Below, one piece after another: positions 10,749 through 22,006 of a DNA stretch of 64,000 bases. The position numbers and the translations under genes were made by a program. The notes beneath the pieces are model-generated. The model was not told where the DNA came from, did no database searches, and saw only the letters and a program-made list of their open reading frames with translations. This DNA is from Liolophura sinensis (Eukaryota; Mollusca; Polyplacophora; Chitonida; Chitonidae). Each line of letters starts with the position of its first letter. Positions within the stretch are counted from its first letter, which is position 1. Where the stretch lies: positions 7,267,704 through 7,331,703 of the forward strand of contig NC_088304.1 in NCBI RefSeq assembly GCF_032854445.1, written 5' to 3'.

Positions 10749-11220
10749 GCGTGTAGAGTTATTGTTTATTTGCATCAGTGGGAATACTGTATGTGTGCTC
10801 TCTGACTGGCCACGCCTCCTATAAATGTTTACTGTTACTGTGTAAATCTAAAGTAACAGATGAACTAGCGAATAATGATCGGGTACGTCTTACATATACT
10901 GATCTCTGTTGATGAGAGAATAGCTTACTCTAGATCGCCATAACCATACAATTGTCTTCTACACTGACAAAATTACACAAAAATAGATAACAAAACCATA
11001 CAGAGACAGACGCCAATATACAAAGTGGATTTCTAAGACATTTATTAATATTTTACACAGCCTAAAAATCCTAGAGCCTACAAACCTTATCGAATCACCT
11101 GATATTTCCGTTAACAGCGCGAGAAAACGATGACAAGGACGCAATATAAGAGAAGCGTCTGGTAAATCTCGAAACCGGGTAACTTGGTTAATTCCACTCT
11201 CAAATCAACCTTTCCACCCT

Positions 11221-13060
11221 CTACGAAAGTATCCAGCAGGGCTATCAAAATATGAACAAGCCGTGAGGATCATGGTTTGGCTGACGTCTGTAGGAGATAG
11301 CAATTAGCAAAAACGACAGCAACAGGTTCTAAGCAAGGGCACTGACTGCCATCAGCCAATACAACACTGGCCTTTAGTCGTAGACATTTAAATCAGGCCC
11401 TGACGGCAAAAACAGGGGAATAATTAATAAAAACGAACCGGTACAGTTAATTTAAGTCGAAAAGACTTTAATGCAGTCAGATAGGAGAAAGGTTGATTGT
11501 GGCGTGTGAGCTATTAGGAGAGGTAAATTATTTGTTAATGGTATGTGCATTGATGCAGAGACTGTAAATAATGTAAATCTAAAATCGCATTTGCTGTTGC
11601 CCTCAGAGTACTCAGAGATGAGCCCTTTTCCAGGTATGAACAACATTCCCTCTTTTATATATACGTAATTGAATATTACGGCTTTCGTAAATTTTGGTCT
11701 GTGTCAGGACAAACAGAGAGAGGCTAGCAGGCATATCAGGGTGATATGAAAGTGTAGCATTTCCCAGCAGATCTGCCTGAAGTTAGCAGGCAACGCTCTG
11801 TAATATCCACCACGCAGTTAATCTGGACAGCTCAACCCTTCTCAAGTGTTCCACAGCAGACAAAAAAGACTTATTTGTTAGGGATTGATGTCGCTTAGAT
11901 CTGCTCAGATGTAAATTAAATTTCGGACGACAGCGCCAGATCTTAAGCCCGTATTACTGAACAGCTAGACGTGTCGATGAAAACGGCATTGCTCTGAGCC
12001 TCTGAAAGACTTCATCAAAGCACCGGGTTTTATTTACAGGTCCCCGGTAGAAAACCTTTAGGACATTTTTTTCCGTCGCAGAAATATCAGTCAGCCCTTT
12101 GCGTTAATTCGACCAAAGGAGATCGATTCTAGAGAGGAGAGCGAGACGTGTGGATTCTGAGGGTAAATAAGCAACTGTTTGGTTTGCCACAATTTTTATG
12201 CAGAATCGGAAATTTTGTTGACCTAACAGGGGTGCCAAGGGAGGAGAATCTAAATTGAAATTTATCCACGTTTTGATTACAAAATAAGAAATGAGCAAGA
12301 AAGTGCACATGAAAACAATCGCATGGCCATGCAAGTGTGGGTGGTTTGGCAATCGCTTTTTACAGAGCAGGAAAGTGAAAACATAGACATACCTGATGTT
12401 GTTGTTCAAGCCATACAAATCTGATATCATTAATTAATTTTGTGATAATCGTCGAACTCATCAATTTTTTATGCACATGATACCGGTCAGGCTAATAGTG
12501 TATAGAAAACTGTACTTCTGGAAAAAAAACTGCAGCCCTTCACCAGCCACTTCTAAAACATTCTACGTATGAAGAAATCCGAACATTGAAGAAAAAGCTG
12601 GATTCGAGCTTCCGACCTCACTGTCCAAAGGATTGTCGGCTGTGGTGAGGGCAACCTTGACTCAAGCTGATTTTCTTGGTCTACATTATAAAATAAATCG
12701 ATTCTTTCTCACATATAATTAGATAAAATGGAAAATAAATCGAAACTAGCAGCTAATGATTATTCTTTGATTATGTGCTTTACAGATAAGGGATAAAAAA
12801 AACGGTATACAGGTAAGCATAAATTATTATAAATTAGACGACAACAGTCATAAAATAATTTTCTAGACTAATCAATTTACTAATATTTTACACAGCCCGA
12901 AAATCTTGTAATCATAAACCCTATCCAAGCACGTGATGTTCCCCGTTATAACGATGACACGGGAGCACATTGAGAGCAGCGTGTGGTAAGTATCGGAACC
13001 AGATATCTCCATTTATTCCACTCTCCTTTCAGACCTCTATGGAGATATGTGGAATTTATT
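11221..13060 (+). repeat. Subunit A2
   Basis: Contains the module 4 block that A1 lost (about 12140-12600), so it shows the fuller A structure. The short MCIDAET frame starting at 11543 has a one-base loss and a later one-base gain relative to A1; together these restore the frame. Confidence 0.9.
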
Positions 13061-15331
13061 ATCCAGCAGGGCTATCTAAATATGAACGAGCCGTACGGAT
13101 CATCATGAGGCTGATGTCTGTAGGAGACAGTAATTACTGATGGGCACTGAGCCAGGACAACAATTGTCATTAGCCTTGAAACCGTGTAGAATACAGTGGT
13201 TCTATACATTTATATCATACACTGATGGCAAAAAGCGGGCGGGGGATAATTAATACAGTTCATTTAAAAAGTCCCGAAAATTTTAATGAAATGAGATTCT
13301 TATGTGAATTCTTGAGAGATTGGATGTAGTGAGCGACATATTAGGAGATGTAAATTATTTGTTGGGGCCATGTACATTGACGCAGAGATTGTAAATGACG
13401 TGGAATCTAAACTCGCAATTGGTGTTGCCGTCAGTGGATTCGAAGATACAAGGTTAATACTGAACAGCCCGACGTGTCAATGCAACCCGCATCGCCATGA
13501 GTCTCTGAAAGACTCAGTCCCCCAGGGTTTATTTACAGTCCACTGATAAAGAGCCTTTAGGTCATTTTTTCCGTCGCAGAAATATCAGTGAGCCCTTTGC
13601 GTTAATTCGGCCACACGAGATCGATTCTAGAGAGGAGAGCCAGGCGTGTGCATCCTGAGTGTAAATAAGGTACTGTTTGGTTTGCCACAATTTTTATTCC
13701 AGCAGTGGAACTTTTGTTGACGTAACGGGGCCGTCAAGGGAAGGTGAAATTTATCCAAATGTCTTGATTACCAAACAGTAATTGAGAAACCAAGTGTGCA
13801 TGAAAGGCCATGCAGGCTGTGGGTGGTATGGTTATGGCTTTTTACAGAGCAATAAAGTTAAACCATAGATTGTATTAAGTTTCTTCCTCAATCCATACAA
13901 AATGAGCTGCAAGAGTTGGATTCCAGCTCGCGACCTCAGTCACCAGGAGATTATCAGCTTTGGTGAGAGCAACCCTGGCTCGCGCTGACACGTGGTGTAG
14001 AATAAATACAAGTCTTTTGCAAATTTTCCGATATAACATGGAGAATAAATATCAAAACACTTCTTCCTACCCATTTACTAAGACGTAGCCAATCAACGCG
14101 TACAGCCTTCCCCTTATTATTCAGTATTAAGTCAGGTAAGTCTCAAACTTGTGTTAAGTACGAGCCGAATGGAGCTTCAGCTTGGACCTGCATTTGTACT
14201 CATAATGATTTATTGTTTTTTTGCGTGAATGGGAGTACTGTAAGTGCTGAGTAATGCTACCACTTGATTTTCATTTGTAAATCGAAACTAGCAGAGATCT
14301 AAAAACTTTCGCCGGGCCATGCAGGCTGTGAGTGGCTGATATGTTTTTTTACAGAGCAGTAAAGTGAACTCATAGATTTTAACCATGTTATTCCTCGATC
14401 CGTACAAAATGTATGAGAGAATTTAGTATAATTGATTTAATCAACAGATTTAGTGAGAAAGGCCAAACTCATTATGTTTCCACCTACACGACAGTGGTCA
14501 GGGTTACAGACATAAGAATCTGCAACCCTTCACCTGACACCTCTCAAACCTCCTAACTTAAAGTCACAGCCAAATTTTAAGTTAGAGCGAGAGATGGATT
14601 CGAGTCTACAACCTTACCGGGCATCATCGGCTGTGGTGAGAAAAGCCCTGGCTCATCTTGGCTCATATGTGAAAACTTTTCTACACATTTGGAAATCTTT
14701 TCTTGATCGACATTCATGTATGTAGATAAGTACAAATCTTTGCACATATGTGGTTAGTAAATACCAAGACGGTGTAGCCGTCCAGGACGGAGAGGATCAG
14801 CGCCTTGTTGTTTCCTTAATATGCAGAGTGCACGGTCAGGCAAGTAAGAAAACTGTCTGAGTTATTTTACGAGCGGAATGGAGCTGTCAAAATTATTTAT
14901 TGCTTATTTGTGTGAGTGAGAGTACTGTATTTGCTCCAACTGACTGGCCATGTTTCCTAATCTTAATGTGAAAATCTAAAGTAACGGAAATGCTAGCGGT
15001 TAATGATCGAATACGTGTTACATATACTGATGTTGATGAGAGAATAGCTTACTTTAAATGGCCATCACCACAACATTGTCTTTTATACTGACAAACTTAC
15101 ACAGAAATAGAAAATAAAACCATACACAGACATTTATTAATATTTTACACAGCCCTCAAAATTTTATCATCTACAAACCTTATCACCGCTCTTTCCGCTA
15201 ATAACGCGAGATAACGATAGCAGAAAAGCGCTTTCAGAGAAGCGTCTGGTAAATCTCGGAACCGGGTAACTCGGCTAATCCCACTCTCTGATCAAACTGT
15301 TTGACCTCTCTGGAGTTATGGGGGAACTGGT
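13061..15331 (+). repeat. Subunit B2
   Basis: Same double-module layout as B1. The recurrent B frame lies at 13370-13546. The second donor-like site is altered to ggtcaggcaag near 14838, so the GT of B1 is GC here. Confidence 0.9.
13370..13546 (+). other. Recurrent B frame, 58 codons (B2)
   Basis: Same frame as B1, one codon shorter because cga taa became tga. Confidence 0.25.
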
Positions 15332-17922
15332 ATCCAGCAGGGCCATCAAAATATGAACAGGCCGTGCAGATCATCATTAGGCTGATGTCTGTAGGAGATA
15401 GTAATTACTGAAGGGCATGGAAGGGTTCTAAGCGAGAGGACAGATTGTCATTAAAGATGTGTAGAATACAGCGCTCTAGACATTTATATCAGACCATGAC
15501 GGCAAAAAGGAGAATAATTAATTAAAATGTGCAGTTCATTTTTAAAAGACGCAAAGATATTAAAGAAGTGAGATTTCCACGTAAATTCTATTGAGATAAA
15601 GGCTGATTGTACATTTCACCTCTTAGAGGATGTGAATTATCCGTCAATGCCAGGTGTATTAACGTAGAGAAGTTGGTGAGGACAAAAAGGTGTGTTTACA
15701 TAACAATGTGACATCTCGGATCACAAGTTCCTGGCTCCAAACATACAATGGTCTTGCATTTTTTCGCAGACGAAAGACATGCAGGCAATCACGTTGTATT
15801 TGTTCTGTACTAACTATTTTTACCATGATAACGTTTTCTACGCATAAGAAACTTCCAAATCTTTTTTGAAAATGTTGATTTGTGTCAGAATAAATTTTAG
15901 CATTTGGACACTGCGATATGTCACCCTCTCTTTAAAAGACCAAAACATTTTTCCATTGATGAAAATAAGGTTTTAGGATTCCATAAATCGACCCCAGAGA
16001 TAGAATTGAGACAGAACGGAGAACTTAAAATATGGAGTCTATACTGTACATTCAAAATCCCACCGGTGAATGCCATTAGTGGCCATGATATATATTCCAA
16101 ATACCATCATTACTATCAATACGACTGGAATCTCGTTATCTGTAACATCACTGTCAGCAAGCTAAAGAAACAATCCCAAAAAGTCTGATTTCTTCGGCTC
16201 AAAGGTGTCTCGTTTCTAGTTTAACCTTTGGTGCAATTGCTCCTTTGCGAGAGGACAGCTCCTTGATAACATCACCTCATTTGAGGACGCACAGTGAGAT
16301 GGTAGAAGACATATTAAAGTCATGTAAAAGTCTTGCGATTTGTCTATGGTCAGCAGACAATGCTCTCTAATATCCACGACACAGTTACATCTCGACACCA
16401 CAACGCCTTCTCAAGTGTTCCTTAGAAGACAACACAGACGTATTTGTTAAGGATTGGTGTAGCGGAGATCTGCTCAGATGTAAATTGAATTTAAGGCGCC
16501 ATCCACAGGTGTTAAGGCGGTAATACTGAACAGCCTGACGTGTCGATTCAACCCGCATCGCCCTGAGTCTCTAAAAGACTCAATACAGCAGGGTTTATTT
16601 ACAAGTCCTAAAGAAACTTTAGGACATTTTTTTCTGTCACAGAAGTATCAGTGAACCCTTTGCAGAAAGTGGGCCACAGGAGATCGATTCTAAAGACGAA
16701 ATCGAGACGGGTGGATCCTAAGTGTATATAAGCAACTGTTTGGTTTGCAACATTTCTATGCCTGCAGCGGAACTTTTCTTGACTTAACGGAGCTGCGAAG
16801 ACAGGGGAATAGAAGCCGAAATTTATCCAGATGTCTTGATTTCAAAATAGGAATTGATCAACAAAGTGTAAGTGAAAACAGTCGCTAGGCCATGCAAGAT
16901 GTAGGTGGTTGGGCGGCAGCTTTTTTTCAATACAAAATTGATATCATTAATTGATTTAGTGATTATGGCCGTACCCATTAATTTTCTATGAACATGATAC
17001 CCGCCATGATGATGGTGTATAGAACTGTAGTTCCGAAGAAAACTCCAGACTTTCACCTTTCACTTCTTAAAACTTCTAACATTAAACGACAACCGACGCA
17101 AGAGCTGGATTCGAGCTTGCTACCTCACTGATAAGGGTATTATCAGCTTTGGTTAGACCAGCCTTGGCTCATGCTGACTCGTGTTGAAAACATTTGTGCA
17201 CATTTGGAAACATTTTCTAACCCAATATATGTAAAATAAAATCAGTTTTTTTGCACATATACATATGTACAATGGAGAATAATCATCAAAACCGCTCTTC
17301 CCAACATTCATCAACACGGAGTCATTCAACGCTTACAGCCTTCCATTTATTATGTCGTGCCAAGTCAGGTGAGAACCAAGATTGTTTTAGATACGAACCC
17401 AATTGGGCTTCAGCGTGAACCTGCATTTGTGCTCAGAATGATTTATTGTTTATTTGCGTGAGTCGCGTATGTGTACTGACTGATTAATGGTGCTACGTAA
17501 TGTAAATGTGTGAATCGAAACTAATAGCTCAGCTAGCGATTACTGTTCGGACATGTGTTATACAGGCAGTCATCTCTGTTAACGACAACAGACCAGTATA
17601 AATAGAAGCAGGAATTATTACAAATTAGACGACCATTACATTGAAATTGTTTTCTAGACTGATCATATTCCACAGAAACAGGATCATAAAAGACAAACAC
17701 CATTACATCAAGTGAATTTTTCTAGTAATTTACTAATATTTTACACAGCCCGAAAGTCTTGTAATCATAAACCGTATGGAACCACGTGACGTTTTCCGTT
17801 AATGACGATGGCCGAAAAGCATTTTAAGAGGAGCGTCTGGTCAATCTCGGAACCGGGTAACTCGATTAATCCCACTCTCAGATCAACCTTTTTCACCTCT
17901 CTGGAGATATGGAGGAATTGGT
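15332..17922 (+). repeat. Subunit C2, mosaic
   Basis: The left part matches C3-C5 and holds the RPK..FSI frame at 15904-16188. From about 16415 to 16525 (ttccttagaagacaacacag to ggcgccatccacagg) it matches C1 and C6 instead, then returns to the C3-C5 type. An 11-bp deletion near 15730 breaks the frame that C1, C3, C4 and C5 keep. Confidence 0.9.
15904..16188 (+). other. Recurrent C/F frame 2 (C2)
   Basis: 94 codons from a TTG, holding LFKRPKHFSIDENKVLGF and STPEIELRQNGELKIWSL. The F subunits hold the related LFNRPKCFSIGEIKTLGF and STPEIHLRQNGELVIWSL with no indel over about 40 codons. Of the codons that differ I count about 4 silent and 10 replacement, so the frame agreement alone is weak. 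No protein family recognised. Confidence 0.3.
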
Positions 17923-17987
17923 ATCCAGCAGGGCTGTCAACAGATGAGCAGGCCATCCAGATTGTCATTAGGCTGATGTCTGTATGA
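17802..17987 (+). other. Recurrent landmark frame (C2/D2)
   Basis: Stops five codons early, at gta tga instead of gta gga. Confidence 0.2.
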
Positions 17988-19344
17988 GATAATAATTACT
18001 GAAGGGCATTGATGTGTTCTGAGCCAGGACACCGATTGTCATTAGCTGTGGTCTCAGACATTTATAGTAGACACTGATGGCAATACAAAACGGAATTGTT
18101 AATAAAAATGTACAGTTTTTTTTTAAATCTTTGCAAAGATTTCAATGAAGTGAGATTCCAATTACATACTATTGAGACAAATATTGTTTGTAGCATGTGC
18201 CCTATAGGCCTACATGTCAATGCCATGAACACTGAGACTTTGATAAATAGCTGAAGGGGCTAGCACGACAGGTACGAGTGTAGATAATGCTGAGAAATCG
18301 CGAATCACAATTTCTGTGTTCGTCTGTGGCTTAAAGCTTAAATGTACAGTGCGTGAACGCCTTTCCATGGCTGTAGGAAGTCGGGTCCAGGTCAGTTTTC
18401 AGTATTTTCACATTTTCAGATTATTCCCAACAATATTCTTTATTTAAGATATCTGGTGCTTAAATAATGCTATAAATAGAAAAATTTAAGGCGTTCGAAA
18501 ATTCCGGTGTGTCACAACAAAGTACAAAGTTTGGCAAATGTACGCTTTGCAATTTATCACGTTCCCGTATAAAAGAAAATATTTTCGCGGGGTACAGATA
18601 AGGCTTTGAAACTTCCTGAATAAAAACCAGAAAGAGTCTTGATTCCTTAAAGCGGTAACAGATAAAATGCAGTCTACTTCATATCCGATCGCCATCCCGT
18701 AGGCGTGTAGGCGTCATATTCATTACAGTGACCAACTACCATTGTTGATATAAATACGAATTCAGCCATGTTGTTTTCTGACATCACTTTTTTTTATCTC
18801 CTCAATCAACCTTGTGTCCTTCTAAAGTTTTCCTTGGTGCACTAATAGAGCTCCTTTAATGCAAGAATATATTCTTGATTATACCACATTATTATTTTCT
18901 CCGCCTACAGTGAGAGGTTAGAAGGCATGTTAAGGTGATATAAAAGTGTAGCATTTCACAGCAGAAAAGTCTGAAGTTAGCAGGCAATGCTCTGTAATAT
19001 CCACGACGCAGTTACATCTGGACACCACAACCCTTCTCAAGTGTTCCTCAGCAGACAAAAAAGACATATTTGTTAGGGTCGCGTGTCGCGGAAATCTCTT
19101 CAGATGTAAATTGATTTTTGAACACCATTGCTAGATCTTAAGCCGGCATTACAGAACAACCCGACGTGTCGATACAAACGGCATTGCTCTGAGCCCCTAA
19201 AAGAGCCCCTCGAACCACCAGGGTTCATTACTGGTTAAAGCTAAAGAACCTGTAGGACATTTTTTCCGTCGCAGAAATATCAATAAACCTTTTTCGGTCA
19301 GTTCATCTCGATGAGATCGATTCCATATCTAGAAGAGCGAGACT
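17923..19344 (+). repeat. Subunit D2, right end deleted
   Basis: Shares with D5 the reading acagatgagcaggcc (D5 agagatgagcaggcc) where D1, D3 and D4 have aaatatgaacaagcc. Ends at a fused junction, gagcgagac/tcttgtaaatg, where about 655 bp present in copy 1 is missing. Confidence 0.85.
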
Positions 19345-19468
19345 CTTGTAAATGATGTAAAATCTAAAATCGTAAATTGTTGTTGCCGTCCATGGATTCC
19401 AAGATACTATGGCATGGACCTTTTTCCTGAATAAACAACATTATCTATTCAAAATATACCTAACTGAA

Positions 19469-19492
19469 TGATATTACCTAATGGTAATATCA
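19469..19492. other. Hairpin, perfect stem (E2)
   Basis: Same arms and loop as in E1, kept although both ends of E2 are deleted. Confidence 0.7.
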
Positions 19493-19621
19493 AAACATGT
19501 GTCGTTTCCCAGGAGATCTGTCTGAAGTTAGCAGACAATGCTCTGTAATATCCACGACTACATCTACATCTAGACAGCTCAGTCCTTCTCCAGTGTTCCT
19601 CAGCAGACAAAAAAGACGTAT

Positions 19622-19804
19622 TTGTTTGGGTTGCGTTTTGCGGACCTCTGCCAGATGAGAATTGAATTTTGGGCGACATCGGCAGATCTTCAGCCAGTAT
19701 TACTGAACAGCCCGTGTCGATACAAACGGCATTGCTCTAACTCCCTCAAAGAGTTTATCAAACTACCCGAGTTCTTACACTGGCCAAGGCTAAAGAACCT
19801 GTAA
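19622..19804 (+). pseudogene. Recurrent E frame, truncated (E2)
   Basis: The start is altered by base losses near 19635-19650, and a stop (taa in ctgtaaaac for ctgtgggac) ends it after 60 codons. Confidence 0.25.
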
Positions 19805-21129
19805 AACATTTTTTCCGTCGCAGAAATATCAGTGAACCCTTTCCGTCAGTTTACTCGATGAGATCGATTCTAGAGAGGAGAGCGAGACGTGTGGATCCTG
19901 AGGGCAAACAAGCAACTGTTTGACTTGGCACAATTTTTATATTTTTGTTGACGTAACGGAGCCAGTACTAGGGGAGAATCGAAACTGAAATTTATGCAGA
20001 TGTCTTCATTACAAAATAGGAATTCACCAACGGAGTGTACGTGGAAATCACCAGGCCATTCAGGGTGTGGTTGGTTTGGTCATGACTTTTTTAAAGTGAG
20101 AGCAGTAAAGTAAAAGCATAAACTTTTGTTGATCATTGATCCGTACAAAATTGATATCATTAATAGACTTCATGATAATCGTCGTACGTGTTAATTTTCC
20201 ACGTTTACCTTAATCACAGGGCTAATAATGCGTAGAAAACTGTAGTTGTGGAAGAAAACTGCAGACTTTCACATGCCACCTTTTGAAACGTCTAACTTAA
20301 AACGACAACCGAACTTTGCAGCAAGAGCAGCTGGTATCGAGCTTGCAACCTCAGTGGCCAGGGAATTATCGGCTGTGGTGAGATCAACCTTGACTCATGC
20401 TGACTCGTGTCGAAAACTTCCGTACACATTTGGGAATATTTTCTAGGTCTATATATGAAAAATAAATACAATTCTTTTGCACTTATTCATATATAAATTG
20501 GAAAACACTGCTCCTCTTACCCATTCAAAAACACAGAGGCAATTGTCGCTAACAGCCTTCGCCTTAATATGCAGTGCCAAGTCAGGTGAGGACCAGATTT
20601 GACATGAGCCGAATAGAGCTTCAGCTTAAACCTGCCGTTGTGTTCAAAATGATTTATTTGTTTATTTACGTCAATGGGAGTACCGTAAGTCTCCTTACTT
20701 ATTTGCGGAGCTACATAATATTAATGTGTATATGTGAACTCGTAAGTGTGCTAGCGGATAAATGTTATCTCTGTCAATGTTAAGATTCCGGTATACAAGT
20801 AGGCCTGAATTATTATAAATCAGATGACAGTAATCATGAAATAGTTTTCTAGACTGATCAAATTACAAAGAAATAGATCATAAAACTATTAATGGACAAC
20901 AACATTTATTTAACATGTTTAACCGCTACAACATAAAATGGATTTTCAAGTAATTTATTATTATTTACCGCAGCCCGGGAATCTTGCAGTCGTAAACTTT
21001 ATCGAACATTGATGACAAGGAAGCACTTTAACAGGAGCGTCTAGTAAATCTCGGAACCGGTTAACTCGATTTATCACAAGTGCCATGTACATTGTGGAAC
21101 ACTGTAGTATATGACCTTCTCTTTAACAC

Positions 21130-21290
21130 ACCAAATGTTTTTCCATTGGTGAGAATAACACTTTGGAATTTCATGACTCGACACCAGAGATACACTTGAG
21201 ACAGAACGGAGAACTTGTAATATGGAGTCTATTTCATATCCAATATCCTACCAATAAATACATAAAATATTATCTATTATAGTTTCATAT
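21130..21290 (+). pseudogene. Truncated C/F frame 2 block (F2)
   Basis: Retains most of the block, but the upstream ATG region is lost and base losses (accaaatg for accaaaatg) break the frame. F3 (about 32480-32640) is similar. Confidence 0.3.
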
Positions 21291-21521
21291 ATCATCATTG
21301 CCATCGATACGATTAGGGAAACACGTTTATGTTTTGACACTACTATCAGCATATTCTATAAAATAAATCAACCAAAAATTTCATCTCAAAAGTTCTCCCC
21401 AAAAATTTCGCCCTTAGAGTAATAGATGCTTTGCGCAAGTACAGTGTGTAGTATTCTTCTCGATTACATCACCTGACTTCAGGACACGCAAGGCATATTG
21501 ATATGATATACAACATACTAA

Positions 21522-21535
21522 ACATTGTACAATGT
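21522..21535. other. 14-bp perfect palindrome (F2)
   Basis: Same sequence as F1, although bases just upstream differ. Confidence 0.7.
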
Positions 21536-22006
21536 GCGTGTAGAGTTATTGTTTATTTGCGTCAGTGGGAATACTGTATGTGTGCTCTCTGACTGGCCAC
21601 GCCTCCTATAAATGTTTACTGTTACTGTGTAAATCTAAAGTAACAGATGAACTAGCGAATAATGATCGGGTACGTCTTACATATACTGATCTCTGTTGAT
21701 GAGAGAATAGCTTACTCTAGATCGCCATAACCATACAATTGTCTTCTACACTGACAAAATTACACAAAAATAGATAACAAAACCATACAGAGACAGACAC
21801 CAATACACAAAGTGGATTTCTAAGACATTTATTAATGTTTTACACAGCCCAAAAATCCTAGAGCCTACAAATCTTATCGAATCACATGATATTTCCGTTA
21901 ACAGCGCGAGAAAACGATGACAAGGACGCATTATAAGAGAAGCGTCTGGTAAACTCGAAACCGGGTAACTTGGTTAATTCCACTCTCAAATCAACCTTTC
22001 CAACCG

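Larger units (their letters stand above)
1..11220 (+). repeat. Higher-order repeat copy 1 (subunits A1-F1)
   Basis: The first 60 bases recur almost unchanged at 11221, so the period here is 11,220 bp. The copy contains six subunits in the order A-B-C-D-E-F. Private changes include a deletion of roughly 480 bp in A near 928, and a C subunit of the type otherwise seen only in copy 6. Orientation is arbitrary; + is used because module order was read that way. Confidence 0.95.
9923..11220 (+). repeat. Subunit F1
   Basis: Shortest class. After a diverged module 2 it contains the RPK..FSI frame at 10261-10488, then passes to the end of module 5 (10755 onward) and module 6. Palindrome acattgtacaatgt at 10735-10748. 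F4 and F5 are nearly identical. Confidence 0.9.
19345..21077 (+). repeat. Subunit E2, both ends deleted
   Basis: Lacks the landmark and start of module 2 on the left, and runs into F2 through a collapsed junction on the right. Hairpin at 19469-19492 is intact. The E-type frame is cut short at 19802-19804. Confidence 0.85.
11221..22006 (+). repeat. Higher-order repeat copy 2 (subunits A2-F2)
   Basis: Same order as copy 1, period 10,786 bp. It is shorter because about 655 bp is missing at the D/E junction (near 19345), removing the E landmark, and because the E/F junction (near 21078) is collapsed, removing the F landmark. The second collapse is shared with copy 3. Confidence 0.95.
21078..22006 (+). 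repeat. Subunit F2, left end deleted
   Basis: Starts aagtgccatgtacattgtgg, a join absent from F1 but identical at 32431 in copy 3. The landmark and about 430 bp are lost, and the RPK..FSI frame is left without its usual start and altered. Palindrome at 21522-21535 is intact. Confidence 0.85.

Noticed and set aside
10900-10930. Hammerhead ribozyme core suggested by gttgatgagagaatagc (ctgctgatgagag at 33058)
   Set aside because: The required GAAA and matching stems are absent, and most copies lack the CTGATGA core.
10959-11144. Minus-strand 61-codon hydrophobic frame near the acceptor in F (also 21746, 44810, 57492)
   Set aside because: It is the antisense of a T-rich acceptor region, which gives hydrophobic codons by composition; it is not kept across subunit classes.
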